From: Bacteroidaceae bacterium
GTDB lineage: Bacteria > Bacteroidota > Bacteroidia > Bacteroidales > Bacteroidaceae
Length of the DNA stretch: 48,108 bases
NCBI GenBank assembly: GCA_902362595.1
Contig: CABIXF010000031.1
Span: 1-48,108, forward strand
Reading direction: 5' to 3'
A program made the position numbers and the translations under genes. Shown one piece after another: positions 9,271 to 17,991 of this stretch. Position 1 is the first letter of the stretch; each line of letters begins with the position of its first letter. The notes beneath the pieces were generated by a model, which was given only the letters and a program-made list of their open reading frames with translations, made no database searches and was not told where the DNA came from.

Positions 9271-10032
9271 ATGAGTAAGGAAATCTTCGTTGCATTCGCA
9301 ACACAGAAAGGTGGCATCGGCAAATCCACTGTCACGGCACTTGCCGCCAGCTACCTGCACAACGTGAAAGGCTACAATGTCGCCGTCGTGGACTGCGACG
9401 ACCCGCAGCACAGCATCCACGGGCTGCGCGAACACGAAATGGGGCTTATCGACAGCAGCACCTACTTCAAGGCTCTCGCTTGCGACCATTTCCGCCGGAT
9501 CAAAAAGAACGCCTACACCATCGTCAAAAGCAATGCGGTGAACGCCCTCGACGATGCCGAGAGGATGATTGCCACTGAGGACGTGAAACCCGACGTGGTG
9601 TTCTTCGACATGCCCGGCACACTCCGAAGCAACGGCGTGATAAAGACGCTCTCGCAGATGGACTACATTTTCACTCCGCTGAGTGCCGACCGCTTTGTCG
9701 TGGAGAGTACCCTGAAATTCGTCACGATGTTCCGCGACAGGCTGATGACTACCGGACAGGCGAAAACAAAGGGGCTGCATCTGTTCTGGACGATGGTGGA
9801 CGGCAGGGAGAGGAACGACTTGTACGGCATCTACGAGGAAGTGATAGCCGAAATGGGCTTTCCGGTACTTTCCACCCGCTTGCCCGACAGCAAGAAGTTC
9901 CGCCGTGACCTTTCGGAAGAGCGCAAGAGCGTTTTCCGCTCCACCATCTTCCCGATGGACACGGCACTGCTGAAAGGGAGTGGCATCCGGGAGTTTTCCG
10001 AAGAGATAAGCGACATCATCAGACCGCAGTGA
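9271..10032 (+). CDS. traA: TraA, ParA-family ATPase
   Basis: A 253-residue ParA/MinD-type ATPase. The deviant Walker A is KGGIGKST at residues 13-20. The later motifs VAVVDCDDPQHS and VVFFDMPGT follow the ParA pattern. It is the first gene of the tra operon in CTnDOT-family elements, where such proteins probably help position or partition the transfer complex. The start at 9271 (MSKEIFVAFATQKGG) is chosen because the P-loop is expected about a dozen residues from the N terminus. The open frame reaches 108 codons further upstream without recognisable content. The stop overlaps the start of traB. Confidence 0.9.
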   Translation: MSKEIFVAFATQKGGIGKSTVTALAASYLHNVKGYNVAVVDCDDPQHSIHGLREHEMGLIDSSTYFKALACDHFRRIKKNAYTIVKSNAVNALDDAERMIATEDVKPDVVFFDMPGTLRSNGVIKTLSQMDYIFTPLSADRFVVESTLKFVTMFRDRLMTTGQAKTKGLHLFWTMVDGRERNDLYGIYEEVIAEMGFPVLSTRLPDSKKFRRDLSEERKSVFRSTIFPMDTALLKGSGIREFSEEISDIIRPQ

Positions 10033-10475
10033 GCATGGGCAGCAGGAAAGTGAACACGGAAGGCATCGACGAGGAACTGCTGTTAGCCTCCATCGGGCGG
10101 CGCACACAGGACGGGACACTGCGCCCCGCACAGGAAGTACCCGCAGCTGCACCGACCGAAGAGGACACCGCCGCACCGGAACCATCTCCTGTGCAACCCG
10201 TAACACGGGAAAAAGCGCAGAGGGAAAGTGGACGCCGGAAAAGGCAGGACGAGGACTACAACGAGCTATTCCTGCGCCGCAACGAGATAAAGACCCGCCA
10301 ATGTGTCTATATCAGCCGTGACGTCCACGGCAAGATCCTCAGAATCGTGAACGACATCGCCGGAGGGGAAATCTCAGTAGGCGGATATGTGGATACCGTG
10401 CTGCGCCAGCATCTGGAACAGCACAAGGAGAGAATCAACGAACTGTACAAGAAACAACGTGAAGATCTGATTTGA
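10029..10475 (+). CDS. traB: TraB, DUF3408-type protein
   Basis: A protein of about 148 residues. The N-terminal half is proline-, alanine- and charge-rich and probably disordered. The C-terminal half (from about residue 73) reads like the DUF3408 domain, with a pattern of YISRDVHGKILRIVNDI and then VGGYVDTVLRQHLEQH. That domain resembles ribbon-helix-helix DNA-binding folds. Translation can start at GTG 10029, overlapping the traA stop, or at ATG 10035. The order ParA, DUF3408, DUF3408 is characteristic of this transfer operon. The precise role is unknown. Confidence 0.78.
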   Translation: MSMGSRKVNTEGIDEELLLASIGRRTQDGTLRPAQEVPAAAPTEEDTAAPEPSPVQPVTREKAQRESGRRKRQDEDYNELFLRRNEIKTRQCVYISRDVHGKILRIVNDIAGGEISVGGYVDTVLRQHLEQHKERINELYKKQREDLI

Positions 10476-10477
10476 AA

Positions 10478-10831
10478 ATGGAAAAAGAAATGACACCGAA
10501 TGAAAAAAGACCACAGCAAGACTGCGGAGGTATGTTTACCCAAGTGCAGGCGAGTGTGGAAATACTGTCGCCTGTCCCGGTAAGCGGCAAATGCAGTGAG
10601 AAGGACTATGAACGCCTGTTCATCCGCGACCCGGAAGTAAAGGCACGTGAGGGGAAGATGGCGTATGTGCGCCCGGAGTACCACGAGCGTATCATGCGTA
10701 TCACCCGTGTAATCGGGCATGACCGGCTTACGCTGTCCGCTTACATCGACCATGTGCTGACGCACCACTTCAACCAGTGCGAAGATGCGATAAAGAGCCT
10801 TTATGCCCGAAATTACAATTCAGTATTCTAA
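10478..10831 (+). CDS. traC: TraC, second DUF3408-type protein
   Basis: A 117-residue protein from the ATG at 10478; an in-frame TTG lies two codons upstream. The C-terminal part, with VRPEYHERIMRITRVI and LSAYIDHVLTHHF, parallels the end of the preceding gene and indicates tandem DUF3408 paralogues. It is probably a small DNA-binding or accessory protein of the transfer operon. It starts two bases after the traB stop. No signal peptide or membrane segment is seen. Confidence 0.78.
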   Translation: MEKEMTPNEKRPQQDCGGMFTQVQASVEILSPVPVSGKCSEKDYERLFIRDPEVKAREGKMAYVRPEYHERIMRITRVIGHDRLTLSAYIDHVLTHHFNQCEDAIKSLYARNYNSVF

Positions 10832-10847
10832 CCAAAAACGGAAGGAT

Positions 10848-11576
10848 ATGAATTACACAATCAGCATGACAGACATTCTGCTGGCGGTATCGGTCGGCTG
10901 CAACCTCTGGTTCCTGTTCCTGCTCCTTTACGAGCGCATCATGGACACGCGGATTGTCCGCTTCTTCAAGGGCATTGTCGGATTATGGCGGTCACTGGAC
11001 GGGAATGAGGCTAAACGCATAGCGGCACACGAGGAAGTCCCTGCGGAAAAGGCGGACATCATCGGCAAGAGCCGTTTCAGGATGGCATCCACCCGGACAA
11101 CCGCTGCCATACCGACGCAAGAAGCCGCCACTATTGAAAAAGGCATTGAGCTGTCGGAGGAAGAGGCTACTTTTGACGACGGAAAAACGGGAAACGCATC
11201 CCGCCCGGCACAAGTCCCGGAGGAAAAACTCGATGAGACCTTCACGAGCATACCGCCGGAGGAACTGGGATACGGGGACGACGAACCGGAAGAGGACGCC
11301 TCGGACACGCCACGGGCTTCGGGCAGCAGCTTTGACGAGATTGACGACGCCTGCAAGACCGCCAAAAACCCGGACGCGACACAGGCGGAACGTGAAAAGG
11401 CGGCTAAGGTGTTCACCGACATGGAGGGCACGGAGTTGTACGAGAAAATGATGGAAGGCTCTTCGGAGATAGGCATCCGCATCAAGGGGCTTATCGAGAT
11501 TCGGCTGAAGAAATCTGAAAAGGAGTTCGTCGTGCCGGACAACATCGAGGAGTTCGACATTCGCAACTATGTATGA
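10848..11576 (+). CDS. traD: TraD, membrane-anchored conjugation protein
   Basis: A 242-residue protein with one membrane segment close to the N terminus (about residues 8-27, rich in L, F and V). A long acidic, low-complexity region follows, and a helical C terminus contains EKMMEGSSEIGIRIKGLIEI. The ATG at 10848 is preferred, 16 bases after traC; an alternative at 10803 would overlap traC. Gene position and layout match TraD of CTnDOT-type operons. The function is unknown. The next 200 bases, before traE, hold no gene. Confidence 0.75.
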   Translation: MNYTISMTDILLAVSVGCNLWFLFLLLYERIMDTRIVRFFKGIVGLWRSLDGNEAKRIAAHEEVPAEKADIIGKSRFRMASTRTTAAIPTQEAATIEKGIELSEEEATFDDGKTGNASRPAQVPEEKLDETFTSIPPEELGYGDDEPEEDASDTPRASGSSFDEIDDACKTAKNPDATQAEREKAAKVFTDMEGTELYEKMMEGSSEIGIRIKGLIEIRLKKSEKEFVVPDNIEEFDIRNYV

Positions 11577-11777
11577 CAACAATAAAAGAAATGAACATGA
11601 AAGAATGACATCAACCCACGCGGCGAGGAAACGCAAGGCGCATCCCCATCCGCAACGGACACGCCCACGTCCGTGGAAACAAACGGGCATCCACTAAAAC
11701 CAAAGTAAAGAAACAAAGTATCAACCGCCCGACAAAGGACCATCCACCCTTTTGACGGCAAAAAACAAGAACAGTTT

Positions 11778-12095
11778 ATGAACAAGAACATCTTGAAAAA
11801 CAGAAAAGCAATCCTCTCCGCGGCACTTGTCATCGCCGCAACCGCCTCCGCTTTCGCGCAGGGAAACGGCATCGCGGGCATCAACGAAGCCACCTCTATG
11901 GTGAGTTCTTATTTCGACCCCGGAACTAAACTGATATACGCCATCGGTGCAGTCGTCGGGCTTATCGGGGGCGTAAAAGTGTACGGCAAGTTTTCATCGG
12001 GCGACCCCGACACCAGCAAGACAGCCGCCTCGTGGTTCGGCGCGTGCATCTTCCTGATTGTTGCCGCCACCATCCTGCGCTCATTCTTCCTTTAA
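11778..12095 (+). CDS. traE: TraE, VirB2-like (DUF4134) pilin-type protein
   Basis: A 105-residue protein with a cleavable signal peptide (residues 1-28, ending ASAFAQ) and two hydrophobic segments, one at about 55-70 rich in glycine and one at the C terminus. This is the layout of VirB2-type pilins and matches DUF4134. It probably forms or primes the conjugative pilus. It sits directly upstream of the VirB3-like and VirB4-like genes, the order found in type IV secretion operons. Confidence 0.88.
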   Translation: MNKNILKNRKAILSAALVIAATASAFAQGNGIAGINEATSMVSSYFDPGTKLIYAIGAVVGLIGGVKVYGKFSSGDPDTSKTAASWFGACIFLIVAATILRSFFL

Positions 12096-12105
12096 TAAAT
12101 AATGT

Positions 12106-12438
12106 ATGGCTGAATACCCAATCAACAAGGGTATCGGCCGTCCGGTAGAGTTCAAGGGCTTGAAGGCACAGTACCTCTTCATCTTCTGCGGAGGTCTGCT
12201 GGCTCTCTTCGTCCTGTTCGTCATCCTCTACATGGTCGGTATCGACCAGTGGATATGTATCGGCTTCGGCGCGGCATCGTCCTCCCTCCTTGTATGGCAG
12301 ACCTTCGCGCTGAACGCCCGGTACGGTGAACACGGGCTGATGAAATTAGGAGCGGCACGGAGCCATCCCCGATACCTTATCAACCGGCGGCGGATAACCC
12401 GTCTGTTCAAACGACAACGAAAGGAAGAAAGACAATGA
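12106..12438 (+). CDS. traF: TraF, VirB3-like (DUF4133) membrane protein
   Basis: A 110-residue inner-membrane protein with two adjacent membrane segments (about 25-45 and 49-68) and a basic C terminus ending RRITRLFKRQRKEERQ. Size and topology match VirB3/DUF4133, which works with the VirB4 ATPase at the channel base. Its TGA stop overlaps the traG ATG (ATGA), so the two are translationally coupled. It starts 10 bases after traE. Confidence 0.88.
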   Translation: MAEYPINKGIGRPVEFKGLKAQYLFIFCGGLLALFVLFVILYMVGIDQWICIGFGAASSSLLVWQTFALNARYGEHGLMKLGAARSHPRYLINRRRITRLFKRQRKEERQ

Positions 12439-14939
12439 GGAATACATCGAAAATGACAACACTGGAAAACAGGTTCCCACTTTTAGCGGTGGAGCATGGC
12501 TGCATCATCTCAAAGGACGCCGACATCACGGTGGCTTTCGAGGTGGAACTACCGGAACTTTACACCGTGACGGGTGCGGAGTACGAGGCGATACACAGTT
12601 GCTGGTGCAAGGCTATCAAGGTGCTGCCGGACTACTCCGTCGTCCACAAACAGGACTGGTTCATCAAGGAACGCTACAAACCGGAGCTTCAGAAGGACGA
12701 CATGAGCTTTTTAAGCCGCTCTTTCGAGCGTCACTTCAACGAGCGTCCGTACCTGAAACACACCTGCTACCTCTACCTGACCAAGACAACAAAGGAGCGT
12801 AACCGGATGCAGAGCAATTTCAGCACGCTGTGCCGGGGACATATCATCCCGAAGGAGCTGGACAGGGAAACCACGACCAAGTTCTTGGAAGCCTGCGAAC
12901 AGTTCGAGCGCATCATGAACGACAGCGGGCTTGTCAGGCTGCGCCGCCTCTCCACCGATGAGATTGTGGGTACTGAGGGAAAGACGGGACTTATTGAACG
13001 CTACTTCTCGCTCATGCCGGAAGGTGACACCACCTTGCAGGACATCGAGCTTTCGGCAAGGGAGATGCGCATCGGCGACAACCGCCTGTGTCTGCACACC
13101 CTCTCCGACGCGGAAGACCTGCCGGGCAAGGTGGCTACCGACACCCGTTACGAGAAGCTCTCCACCGACCGGAGTGACTGCCGACTGTCATTCGCCTCCC
13201 CGGTGGGGCTTCTGCTCTCCTGCAACCATATCTACAACCAGTATGTGCTGATAGACAACAGTGAGGAAACCTTGCAGAAGTTCGAGAAGTCCGCCCGTAA
13301 CATGCAGTCGCTATCTCGCTATTCAAGGAGCAACAGCATCAACCGCGAGTGGATAGACCAATACCTGAACGAAGCCCATTCCTACGGACTGACCTCGGTA
13401 CGGGCACACTTCAACGTCATGGCGTGGAGCGACGATGCGGAGGAACTGAAGCATATCAAGAACGACGTGGGCAGCCAGTTGGCAAGCATGGAATGCGTGC
13501 CGCGCCACAACACCATCGACTGCCCGACACTCTACTGGGCGGCGATACCCGGCAATGCGGCGGACTTCCCGGCGGAAGAGAGTTTCCACACCTTCATCGA
13601 ACAGGCGGTGTGCCTGTTCACAGAGGAAACCAACTACCGCAGCTCGCTCTCGCCCTTCGGCATCAAGATGGTGGACAGGCTCACGGGAAAACCGCTGCAC
13701 CTTGACATCTCCGACCTGCCCATGAAGCGAGGTATCACGACCAACCGCAACAAGTTCGTGCTGGGTCCTTCGGGCAGCGGCAAGTCTTTCTTCATGAACC
13801 ACCTCGTGCGCCAATATTATGAGCAAGGCGCACATGTGGTATTGGTGGACACGGGAAACTCCTATCAGGGCTTGTGCGGCATGATCCGACGCAAGACAGG
13901 CGGAGCGGACGGTGTGTATTTCACCTACACGGAAGATAAGCCCATCAGCTTCAACCCGTTCTACACCGACGATTACATCTTCGACGTGGAGAAGAAGGAC
14001 AGCATCAAGACCCTGTTGCTGACGCTCTGGAAGTCGGAGGACGACAAGGTGACAAAGACGGAGAGCGGCGAGCTGGGCAGTGCCGTGAGTGCCTATATTG
14101 AGCGCATCCAATCCGACCGTAGCATCGTGCCGTCGTTCAACACCTTCTACGAGTATATGCGTGACGACTACCGCAAGGAACTGGCACAGCGTGACATCAA
14201 GGTGGAGAAGTCCGACTTCAACATCGACAACATGCTCACCACCATGCGGCAGTATTACCGGGGCGGGCGTTACGATTTCCTGCTCAACTCCACGGAGAAC
14301 ATCGACCTGCTCGGCAAGCGGTTCATCGTCTTCGAGATAGATTCGATTAAAGAAAACCGCGAACTGTTCCCCGTCGTGACCATCATCATCATGGAAGCCT
14401 TCATCAACAAGATGCGGCGGCTGAAAGGCGTGCGGAAACAGCTTATCGTGGAAGAGGCTTGGAAGGCCCTCTCATCGGCGAACATGGCTGAATATCTGCG
14501 CTATATGTATAAGACGGTCAGAAAATATTACGGCGAGGCAATCGTGGTGACGCAGGAGGTGGACGACATTATCAGTTCTCCGGTGGTCAAAGAGAGCATT
14601 ATCAACAACTCGGATTGTAAAATCCTGCTTGACCAAAGGAAATATATGAACAAGTTCGACCAGATACAGGCGTTGCTCGGACTGACGGAAAAGGAGAAGT
14701 CGCAGATACTCTCCATCAACATGGCGAACAACCCTTCACGGCTCTACAAGGAGGTGTGGATAGGCTTGGGCGGCACGCAGTCGGCGGTCTATGCCACGGA
14801 GGTCAGCGCGGAAGAGTATCTGGCGTACACCACCGAGGAAACGGAAAAAGTGGAGGTTTACCGTCTGGCGGAGAAGCTGGGCGACGACATCGAAGCCGCC
14901 ATCCGGCAGCTTGCCGAAAGGCGGAGAAACAAGGAATAA
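12435..14939 (+). CDS. traG: TraG, VirB4-like conjugation ATPase
   Basis: An 834-residue ATPase that powers pilus assembly and transfer. Walker A is GPSGSGKS at about residues 443-450 and Walker B is LIVEEAW at about 670. The N-terminal 400 residues match the VirB4/TraC-type region. The start ATG overlaps the traF stop. Length and motifs are typical of TraG in CTnDOT-type elements, and no defect is visible. It should act at the cytoplasmic face of the inner membrane with TraF and TraJ. Another in-frame ATG lies six codons downstream and could also be used. Confidence 0.94.
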   Translation: MRNTSKMTTLENRFPLLAVEHGCIISKDADITVAFEVELPELYTVTGAEYEAIHSCWCKAIKVLPDYSVVHKQDWFIKERYKPELQKDDMSFLSRSFERHFNERPYLKHTCYLYLTKTTKERNRMQSNFSTLCRGHIIPKELDRETTTKFLEACEQFERIMNDSGLVRLRRLSTDEIVGTEGKTGLIERYFSLMPEGDTTLQDIELSAREMRIGDNRLCLHTLSDAEDLPGKVATDTRYEKLSTDRSDCRLSFASPVGLLLSCNHIYNQYVLIDNSEETLQKFEKSARNMQSLSRYSRSNSINREWIDQYLNEAHSYGLTSVRAHFNVMAWSDDAEELKHIKNDVGSQLASMECVPRHNTIDCPTLYWAAIPGNAADFPAEESFHTFIEQAVCLFTEETNYRSSLSPFGIKMVDRLTGKPLHLDISDLPMKRGITTNRNKFVLGPSGSGKSFFMNHLVRQYYEQGAHVVLVDTGNSYQGLCGMIRRKTGGADGVYFTYTEDKPISFNPFYTDDYIFDVEKKDSIKTLLLTLWKSEDDKVTKTESGELGSAVSAYIERIQSDRSIVPSFNTFYEYMRDDYRKELAQRDIKVEKSDFNIDNMLTTMRQYYRGGRYDFLLNSTENIDLLGKRFIVFEIDSIKENRELFPVVTIIIMEAFINKMRRLKGVRKQLIVEEAWKALSSANMAEYLRYMYKTVRKYYGEAIVVTQEVDDIISSPVVKESIINNSDCKILLDQRKYMNKFDQIQALLGLTEKEKSQILSINMANNPSRLYKEVWIGLGGTQSAVYATEVSAEEYLAYTTEETEKVEVYRLAEKLGDDIEAAIRQLAERRRNKE

Positions 14940-14979
14940 CTAAAAAACAGAATGTATCAACCAAAAAAGAAAAACGCGT

Positions 14980-15360
14980 ATGAATTTACCAAAAGTGAAA
15001 ATGCTGCAAGTCAGCAAGTGCCTTATCGGATTGGCGGTCATGATGCTGCAATCCTGCGACGTGGCCGACAACCGCCGCGACATGCTGTGCGGGAACTGGG
15101 AGAGCGTGGAGGGAAAACCTGACGTGCTTATCTACAAGGAGGGCGAAGCCTACAAAGTGACGGTGTTCCGTCGTAGCGGTCTGCGCCGCAAGCTCAAGCC
15201 GGAAACCTATCTCTTGCAGGAGGAGAACGGCAACCTGTTCATGAACACCGGCTTCCGCATCGACGTGTCCTACAACGAGGCCACGGATGTGCTGACTTTC
15301 TCGCCAAACGGGGACTATGTGCGGGTGAAGCCGCAGCCGGGACATCCGACCGAAGAATAA
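14980..15360 (+). CDS. traH: TraH-position lipoprotein, DUF3876 type
   Basis: A 126-residue protein with a signal peptide and lipobox (LQSC, Cys at about 24), so probably a membrane-anchored lipoprotein. The body, with GNWESVEGKPDVLIYKEG and later beta-rich stretches, fits DUF3876. It lies between the VirB4-like and TraI genes, as in related operons. The biochemical role is unknown. The symbol is given from position and family style. Confidence 0.72.
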   Translation: MNLPKVKMLQVSKCLIGLAVMMLQSCDVADNRRDMLCGNWESVEGKPDVLIYKEGEAYKVTVFRRSGLRRKLKPETYLLQEENGNLFMNTGFRIDVSYNEATDVLTFSPNGDYVRVKPQPGHPTEE

Positions 15361-15383
15361 CAACCACTAAAATCCAAAGTAAC

Positions 15384-16013
15384 ATGAGAACAAGAATAAC
15401 AATGATTATCTGCCTGTGCCTGCTTTTCGCGGGCAGGGCAAGCGCACAGTGGGTCGTAAGCGATCCGGGCAATCTAGCGCAGGGCATCATCAATGCCTCC
15501 AAAAACATCATCCATACCTCCAAGACCGCCACGAACATGGTGAGCAACTTTCAGGAGACGGTGAAAATCTATCAGCAGGGCAAGAAGTATTACGATGCCC
15601 TCAAATCGGTGAACAATCTGGTCAAGGACGCCCGCAAGGTGCAGCAGACCATCCTGATGGTGGGCGACATCACAGACATCTATGTGAACAGTTTCCAACG
15701 GATGCTCCGTGACGGGAATTTCAGACCCGAAGAGCTTTCCGCAATCGCTTTCGGCTACACGAAACTGCTGGAGGAAAGCAACGAAGTGTTGACGGAACTC
15801 AGGAACGTGGTGAACATCACCACGCTCTCCATGACCGACAAGGAGCGCATGGACGTGGTGGAACGCTGCCACTCGAAGATGAAGCGTTACCGCAACCTCG
15901 TGAGCTACTACACGAACAAGAACATCTCCGTGAGTTACCTGCGTGCGAAAAAGAAGAACGACCTCGACCGCATCATGGGGCTGTACGGGAACATGAACGA
16001 AAGATACTGGTAG
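15384..16013 (+). CDS. traI: TraI, DUF4141 (VirB5-like) exported protein
   Basis: A 209-residue exported protein with a signal peptide (residues 1-21, ending GRASA). The rest is a long helical, coiled-coil-like region typical of DUF4141 and VirB5-like minor pilus proteins. It is placed directly before the VirB6-like traJ, with three bases between them, as in type IV secretion operons. It probably acts in the periplasm or at the pilus tip. The tryptophan right after cleavage and the NLAQGIINASKNI stretch are typical of the family. Confidence 0.85.
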   Translation: MRTRITMIICLCLLFAGRASAQWVVSDPGNLAQGIINASKNIIHTSKTATNMVSNFQETVKIYQQGKKYYDALKSVNNLVKDARKVQQTILMVGDITDIYVNSFQRMLRDGNFRPEELSAIAFGYTKLLEESNEVLTELRNVVNITTLSMTDKERMDVVERCHSKMKRYRNLVSYYTNKNISVSYLRAKKKNDLDRIMGLYGNMNERYW

Positions 16014-16016
16014 CCT

Positions 16017-17021
16017 ATGAAGTTCGACAACCTTCATCAGATTTTACGTTCACTTTATGAGCAGATGATGCCGCTGTGTGGGGACATGGCTGGTGTGGCG
16101 AAAGGCATCGCCGGGCTGGGTGCGCTGTTCTACGTCGCCTACCGGGTATGGCAGTCGCTGGCGAGAGCTGAACCGATAGACGTATTCCCGATGCTCCGTC
16201 CTTTTGCCATCGGTCTGTGCATCATGTTCTTCCCGACTGTGGTGCTGGGCACGATAAACAGCATCCTCTCACCCGTCGTACAGGGCACGGCAAAGATGCT
16301 GGAGGCGGAAACGCTGGACATGAACCGATACCGGGAGCAGAAGGACAAACTGGAATACGAGGCGATGGTACGCAACCCCGAAACCGCCTACCTCGTGTCC
16401 AACGAGGAATTTGACAAGCAACTGGAGGAACTCGGCTGGTCGCCCTCCGACATGGTGACGATGGCGGGAATGTATATCGACCGGGGAATGTACAACATGA
16501 AGAAGAGCATCCGCGACTTCTTCCGCGAGATACTCGAACTGCTGTTCCAAGCCGCCGCCCTCGTGATAGACACCGTCCGCACCTTCTTTCTCGTGGTGCT
16601 GGCGATTCTCGGTCCGATAGCCTTCGCCCTGTCGGTATGGGACGGTTTCCAAAACACGCTCACGCAGTGGATATGCCGCTATATACAGGTCTATCTGTGG
16701 CTACCGGTATCGGACATGTTCAGCACCATACTGGCGAAGATACAGGTTCTGATGCTGCAAAACGACATCGAGCGGATGCAGGCAGACCCGAACTTCTCGC
16801 TGGATTCGAGCGACGGGGTGTATATCGTATTCCTCTGCATCGGCATCATCGGCTACTTTACCATTCCCACCGTTGCGGGCTGGATTATCCAAGCCGGAGG
16901 CATGGGCGGTTACGGTCGCAACGTGAACCAGATGGCGGGACGAGCCGGAAGCATGGCGGGCAGCGTGGCGGGTGCAGCCGCAGGAAACGCAGTCGGACGT
17001 GTCGGCAAATTGCTGAAATAA
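16017..17021 (+). CDS. traJ: TraJ, VirB6-like polytopic membrane protein
   Basis: A 334-residue inner-membrane protein with several membrane segments, clear ones around residues 25-45, 60-80, 175-205 and 270-300. The C terminus is glycine- and alanine-rich (AGRAGSMAGSVAGAAAGNAVG). This matches TraJ of CTnDOT-type elements and the VirB6 channel component. It lies three bases downstream of traI and 31 bases upstream of traK. No frameshift is seen. Confidence 0.88.
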   Translation: MKFDNLHQILRSLYEQMMPLCGDMAGVAKGIAGLGALFYVAYRVWQSLARAEPIDVFPMLRPFAIGLCIMFFPTVVLGTINSILSPVVQGTAKMLEAETLDMNRYREQKDKLEYEAMVRNPETAYLVSNEEFDKQLEELGWSPSDMVTMAGMYIDRGMYNMKKSIRDFFREILELLFQAAALVIDTVRTFFLVVLAILGPIAFALSVWDGFQNTLTQWICRYIQVYLWLPVSDMFSTILAKIQVLMLQNDIERMQADPNFSLDSSDGVYIVFLCIGIIGYFTIPTVAGWIIQAGGMGGYGRNVNQMAGRAGSMAGSVAGAAAGNAVGRVGKLLK

Positions 17022-17052
17022 TCAATGTGCAATCATAAATTGGAAAATATAA

Positions 17053-17676
17053 ATGGAATTCAAATCACTTAGAAACATCGAATCGTCGTTCAGGCAGATA
17101 CGCCTGTTCGGTATCGTCTTCCTCTCGCTGTGCGCCGTGGTGACGGTGTGGAGCGTGTGGAACTCCTACCGTTTCGCAGAGAAGCAACGGGAGAAAATCT
17201 ATGTGCTGGACAACGGCAAGAGCCTGATGCTCGCCTTGTCTCAGGATTTGTCGCAGAACCGCCCGGCGGAGGCACGGGAACATGTGCGCCGTTTCCACGA
17301 GATGTTCTTCACGCTATCACCTGAAAAAAGCGCGATTGAACACAACGTGAAACGTGCCTTGCTGCTGGCGGACAAGAGCGTGTACCACTATTATTCGGAC
17401 TTCGCGGAGAAGGGGTACTACAACCGCATCATCGCCGGGAACATCAACCAAGTGCTGAAGGTGGACAGCGTGGTGTGCGACTTCAACGCCTATCCCTACC
17501 GTGCCGTGACCTACGCCACACAGAAAATCATCCGGCAGAGCAACGTCACCGAGCGCAGCCTCGTGACCACCTGCCGCCTGCTGAACGCATCGCGGTCGGA
17601 TGACAACCCGAACGGTTTTACCATCGAGGGTTTCACCATCATTGAGAACAAGGATTTACAGACTATCAAACGGTAA
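17053..17676 (+). CDS. traK: TraK, VirB8-like conjugation protein
   Basis: A 207-residue protein with one membrane segment near the N terminus (about residues 17-37) and a periplasmic domain. The layout matches VirB8-like bridging proteins, and the sequence reads as TraK (for example ERSLVTTCRLLNASRSDDNP near the C terminus). It probably links the inner-membrane ATPases to the core complex. It is followed after six bases by traL. Confidence 0.9.
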   Translation: MEFKSLRNIESSFRQIRLFGIVFLSLCAVVTVWSVWNSYRFAEKQREKIYVLDNGKSLMLALSQDLSQNRPAEAREHVRRFHEMFFTLSPEKSAIEHNVKRALLLADKSVYHYYSDFAEKGYYNRIIAGNINQVLKVDSVVCDFNAYPYRAVTYATQKIIRQSNVTERSLVTTCRLLNASRSDDNPNGFTIEGFTIIENKDLQTIKR

Positions 17677-17682
17677 CAGGAC

Positions 17683-17991
17683 ATGAAAAGTATCAGAAAA
17701 TCAATGTGGGGCATGTATTGGAAACTCCACGACAAACGGAAACGCTTGGCGGCAAGTCTCAAAGGGTATCTGGACGGCTTGCCGCCGGAAACACGCCGCC
17801 GCATCGTGCTGGGGATGTTCGCCGCCTTCGCGGTGCTTGCCCTTTACACCTTCGGCAGAGCCGTCTATGACATCGGCAGGAACGACGGCTCACATATGGA
17901 AACGGGACACGCCGGACGGGTGGAACTGCCGACCCCGGCGGAAACAGGCAATCACTTAACACCTTATTTATATGGAACAGACAAAGAATGA
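17683..17991 (+). CDS. traL: TraL, DUF3989-type small membrane protein
   Basis: A 102-residue protein with a basic N terminus (KLHDKRKRLAASLKGYLDGL) and one membrane segment at about residues 39-58. The size, the ETRRRIV motif before the membrane segment and the position fit DUF3989/TraL. Its 3' end overlaps traM by 20 bases. The function in the mating apparatus is not known. Confidence 0.82.
   Translation: MKSIRKSMWGMYWKLHDKRKRLAASLKGYLDGLPPETRRRIVLGMFAAFAVLALYTFGRAVYDIGRNDGSHMETGHAGRVELPTPAETGNHLTPYLYGTDKE

Noticed and set aside
9247..10206. Long minus-strand open frame opposite traA
   Set aside because: It is a frame shadow in GC-rich coding DNA; the plus strand carries a clear ParA protein.
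13323..14111. Minus-strand open frame opposite traG
   Set aside because: The plus strand encodes an unmistakable VirB4 ATPase; the opposite frame has no motif.
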